NCBI RefSeq assembly: GCF_016863035.1
Contig: NZ_BOOC01000011.1
Span: forward strand, 186,001 to 250,000
DNA: 64,000 nucleotides
Source of the DNA: Microbispora corallina
GTDB lineage: Bacteria; Actinomycetota; Actinomycetes; Streptosporangiales; Streptosporangiaceae
Direction: 5' to 3'
Below are positions 61,929 through 64,000 of the stretch, one piece after another; within the stretch, counting starts at the first letter, position 1, and the number at the start of each line of letters is the position of its first letter. The translations under genes and the position numbers were made by a program. The notes under the pieces are model-generated. The model had not been told where the DNA came from. It did no database searches and worked only from the letters and a program-made list of their open reading frames with translations.

Positions 61929-63179
61929 ATGGAAAGCCGCTGCCCCGTCACCATCGACCCCGCCGGCAACGACATCCACGGGGAGGCCGCCCGCATCCGC
62001 GAGCAGGGTCCCGTGGGCCGGATCGTCCTGCCGGGGGGCGTCCCCGGCTGGTCGGTCACCGGCCACGAGGCCGCCAAGCAGGTGCTCAGCGACCCGACCG
62101 TCTCGAAGGACCCGCGCCGCCACTGGCTGGCGTACGTGAACGGGGAGATCGGTGAGGACTTCCCGCTCATCGGGTGGGTGCTGATGGAGAACCTCACCAC
62201 CATGCACGGCAAGGACCACACCCGCCTGCGCAGGCTGACCGCGGGCGCCTTCACCCCCCGCCGGGTGGAGGCCATGCGGGACAGCGTCCGGCAGATCGTC
62301 TCCGACCTGCTCGACGACCTCGCGTCGGCCGAGCCGGGGGAGGCGGTGGACCTGAAGGCCCGCTTCGCCCACCCGTTCCCCGCGCAGGTCATCTGCGACC
62401 TGTTCGGGGTGCCGGCGGAGTCGCGCGCCGACATGCTGCGCGGCGGCGAGGTGAACGTCGACACCACCATCAGCCCGGAGGAGGCCGCGGCCAACGTCGA
62501 GCAGTGGCACCGGGAGATGCACGAGTTCGTCGAGTCGAAGCGCCGCGAGCCGGGGGACGACCTGACCACGGACCTCATCGCGGCGCGCGACGAGGACTCG
62601 CGGCTCAACGACACCGAGATGGTCGGCACGCTGCACCTGCTGCTGGCCACCGGCACCGAGCCGGTCATGAACCTCATCACGAACGCCGTCTGGGCGCTGC
62701 TCACCCACCCCGGCCAGCTCGAGCTGGTCCGGAGCGGACGGGCGACCTGGCGCGACGTGATCGAGGAGACGCTGCGGGTGCAGGCCCCCGTCGCCCACCT
62801 GCCCTTCCGGTTCGCCACCGAGGACATCGAGGTCTGCGGTGTGACGATCCCCAAGGGCGAGCCGATCCTCGTCCACTTCGCCGGCGTCGGCCGCGACCCC
62901 GAGGTGCACGGCGGGACGGCCGCCGAGTTCGACCTCACCCGGGACGACAAGGACCACCTGTCGTTCGGGCACGGCGTCTACCGCTGCATCGGCTCGCCGC
63001 TGGCGCTGCTGGAGGCCGAGATCGCGCTGTCGGCCCTGTTCGAGCGCTTCCCCGACCTGACGCTCGCCGTCTCGCCCGAGGAGGTCGAGCCGCAGGTCAC
63101 GTTCATCATGAACGGCAGGAGGACCCTGCCGGTGTACCTGACCGCGAAGGTCCCGGCCGGCGCGGGCGCCCCCGCCTGA
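61929..63179 (+). CDS. Cytochrome P450 with Pro in place of the I-helix Thr
   Basis: 416 residues with heme loop FGHGVYRCIGSPLALLEAEI and K-helix VIEETLRVQAP, so it is a real P450. The I-helix reads LLATGTEPVMNL: where most P450s have (A/G)Gx(D/E)T, this one has G-T-E-P, i.e. Pro for the proton-relay Thr. That suggests substrate-assisted or peroxide-type chemistry, or an atypical non-hydroxylating role. The start ATG has no strong Shine-Dalgarno. It is 122 bp after the flavin monooxygenase and 124 bp before the alcohol dehydrogenase on the same strand. Confidence 0.9.
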   Translation: MESRCPVTIDPAGNDIHGEAARIREQGPVGRIVLPGGVPGWSVTGHEAAKQVLSDPTVSKDPRRHWLAYVNGEIGEDFPLIGWVLMENLTTMHGKDHTRLRRLTAGAFTPRRVEAMRDSVRQIVSDLLDDLASAEPGEAVDLKARFAHPFPAQVICDLFGVPAESRADMLRGGEVNVDTTISPEEAAANVEQWHREMHEFVESKRREPGDDLTTDLIAARDEDSRLNDTEMVGTLHLLLATGTEPVMNLITNAVWALLTHPGQLELVRSGRATWRDVIEETLRVQAPVAHLPFRFATEDIEVCGVTIPKGEPILVHFAGVGRDPEVHGGTAAEFDLTRDDKDHLSFGHGVYRCIGSPLALLEAEIALSALFERFPDLTLAVSPEEVEPQVTFIMNGRRTLPVYLTAKVPAGAGAPA

Positions 63180-63303
63180 GCCGCTCCGGGGGCGACGAGG
63201 CCCCCGGCGCCCCTTCCGATCCACCCGCAGCGAGCGTCCGTCCCGCCACCGGCCCGGCCCGGTGGCGGGCCGGACGCGTCCGCGCATCACCAAGGAGTCG
63301 TCC

Positions 63304-64000
63304 ATGAAGGCTGCTGTCGTCGCCCAGGCCGGCGCCCGGTGGGAGATCCGCGAGGTCCCCACGCCGCGGCCCGGCCCGGGCCAGGTGCTCATCAAGGTGC
63401 ACGCGTCGGGCGTCTGCCACAACGACGTGTGGCTGACCAGCGGCGTCTACCCCTTCCCCCCGCTCGACCCGGTCGTCGTGGGGCACGAGCCCGCCGGCGA
63501 GGTCGTCGAGGTGGGGGAGGGCGTCACGTCCAGGAAGGTGGGCGACCGCGTCGGCGCCACCTGGGTGCAGGCGGGCTGCGGGCGGTGCGACTACTGCCGG
63601 CTCGGCCTTCCGGTCACCGGGCAGACCGGGATGAACTGCGCCGCGCCCGTCATGACCGGCATGACCGCGCCAGGCGGGCACGCCGAGTACGTCGCGGTGG
63701 CGGCCGACAGCACGGTCCTCCTCCCCGACAACGTCACGTACGAGCAGGCCGCGCCCGTGCTCTGCGCCGGGTACACCGCGTGGAGCGCGCTGCGGGCGGG
63801 CGAGCCCCGGCCGTACGAGCGGGTCGCGGTGCTGGGCGTCGGCGGCCTCGGCCACATGGCCCTGCAGTACAGCAAGGCGTGCGGCTACGAGACGGTCGCC
63901 GTGACGCGCTCGCCCGACAAGCACGAGCTGGCCCGCGACCTCGGCGCCGACATCGTCGTGGGCGGCGGCGAGGAGCTGCGCGAGGCCGGGGGCGCCGACG
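63304..64000 (+). CDS. Zinc-dependent alcohol dehydrogenase, 3' end cut by window
   Basis: The first ~232 residues are present. Catalytic zinc ligands are visible (GVCHNDVW Cys, GHEPAGEV His/Glu), and the structural cysteines appear as CGRCDYC with a longer loop before the fourth Cys (GMNC). The nucleotide loop VLGVGGLGHMALQY follows. It matches Zn-MDR alcohol dehydrogenases of the AdhP type. The ATG follows AAGGAGT. It is cut at the window edge, so the C-terminal half cannot be judged. It could oxidise or reduce an alcohol/aldehyde intermediate. Confidence 0.9.
   Translation, partial: MKAAVVAQAGARWEIREVPTPRPGPGQVLIKVHASGVCHNDVWLTSGVYPFPPLDPVVVGHEPAGEVVEVGEGVTSRKVGDRVGATWVQAGCGRCDYCRLGLPVTGQTGMNCAAPVMTGMTAPGGHAEYVAVAADSTVLLPDNVTYEQAAPVLCAGYTAWSALRAGEPRPYERVAVLGVGGLGHMALQYSKACGYETVAVTRSPDKHELARDLGADIVVGGGEELREAGGAD

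Overview
The window is high-G+C actinomycete DNA: strong codon bias, Shine-Dalgarno-led genes, and families typical of filamentous actinomycetes. The genus cannot be fixed from the sequence alone. Most of it (about 10.2 kb to the right edge) looks like one enediyne biosynthetic gene cluster. Its left flank carries regulatory, defence-like and detoxification genes. The right edge cuts a zinc alcohol dehydrogenase and the left edge cuts a LuxR-type regulator.

Layout. 0-5.3 kb: truncated LuxR regulator, a small acyl-CoA carboxylase epsilon subunit, and a minus-strand pair made of a trypsin-NACHT-HEAT protein and a small Trypco-like partner. 5.3-10.1 kb: haloalkane-dehalogenase-like hydrolase and a TetR regulator between two matching operator-like inverted repeats, then an 11-codon leader ORF plus a 14-bp hairpin ahead of an MFS exporter, and a methyltransferase. 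10.3-23.7 kb: core enediyne operon with two DUF1702 proteins, UnbV, UnbU, the 1933-aa enediyne PKS, its hotdog thioesterase, a flavin reductase and a P450, closed by a strong terminator. 23.8-31.5 kb: ABM-like protein, AraC regulator, phosphoesterase, SigE-type sigma factor, DUF5987-like/GMC oxidoreductase/AhpD-like set, and a maleylpyruvate-isomerase-like protein. 31.8-33.7 kb: DAHP synthase and prephenate dehydrogenase.

34-47 kb: a secreted Fn3-CBM2 protein, a PaaK-like ligase with a coupled 55-aa ORF, and a probable benzoxazolinate unit (acyltransferase-3, SgcG-like iron-sulfur flavoprotein, acyl-AMP ligase, TrpE-like ADIC synthase, and further on a stand-alone glutamine amidotransferase). 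A reductase, a hydrolase and a P450 are interspersed. 47-60.2 kb, all minus strand: PIN/RHH toxin-antitoxin pair, DUF2306 membrane protein, ScyD-like propeller, inositol-1-phosphate-synthase-like enzyme, secreted PQQ-type propeller, SgcF-like epoxide hydrolase, FAD oxidoreductase, SgcJ-like NTF2 protein, berberine-bridge-type oxidase and a 14-TM exporter. 60.6-64 kb, plus strand: acyl-CoA-dehydrogenase-fold monooxygenase, a P450 with an unusual I-helix, and the cut alcohol dehydrogenase.

How it works together (inference). The PKS and its cassette make and process the polyene precursor. E6/E7-like, GMC, epoxide hydrolase, SgcJ-like and other redox enzymes mature the core. DAHP synthase feeds chorismate to the ADIC synthase/SgcG-like/ligase set, which builds a benzoxazolinate-type acyl group that the membrane acyltransferase could attach. 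The epoxide hydrolase, SgcJ-like protein and benzoxazolinate genes point to a nine-membered, C-1027-like enediyne. No apoprotein gene and no deoxysugar genes are visible in this window.
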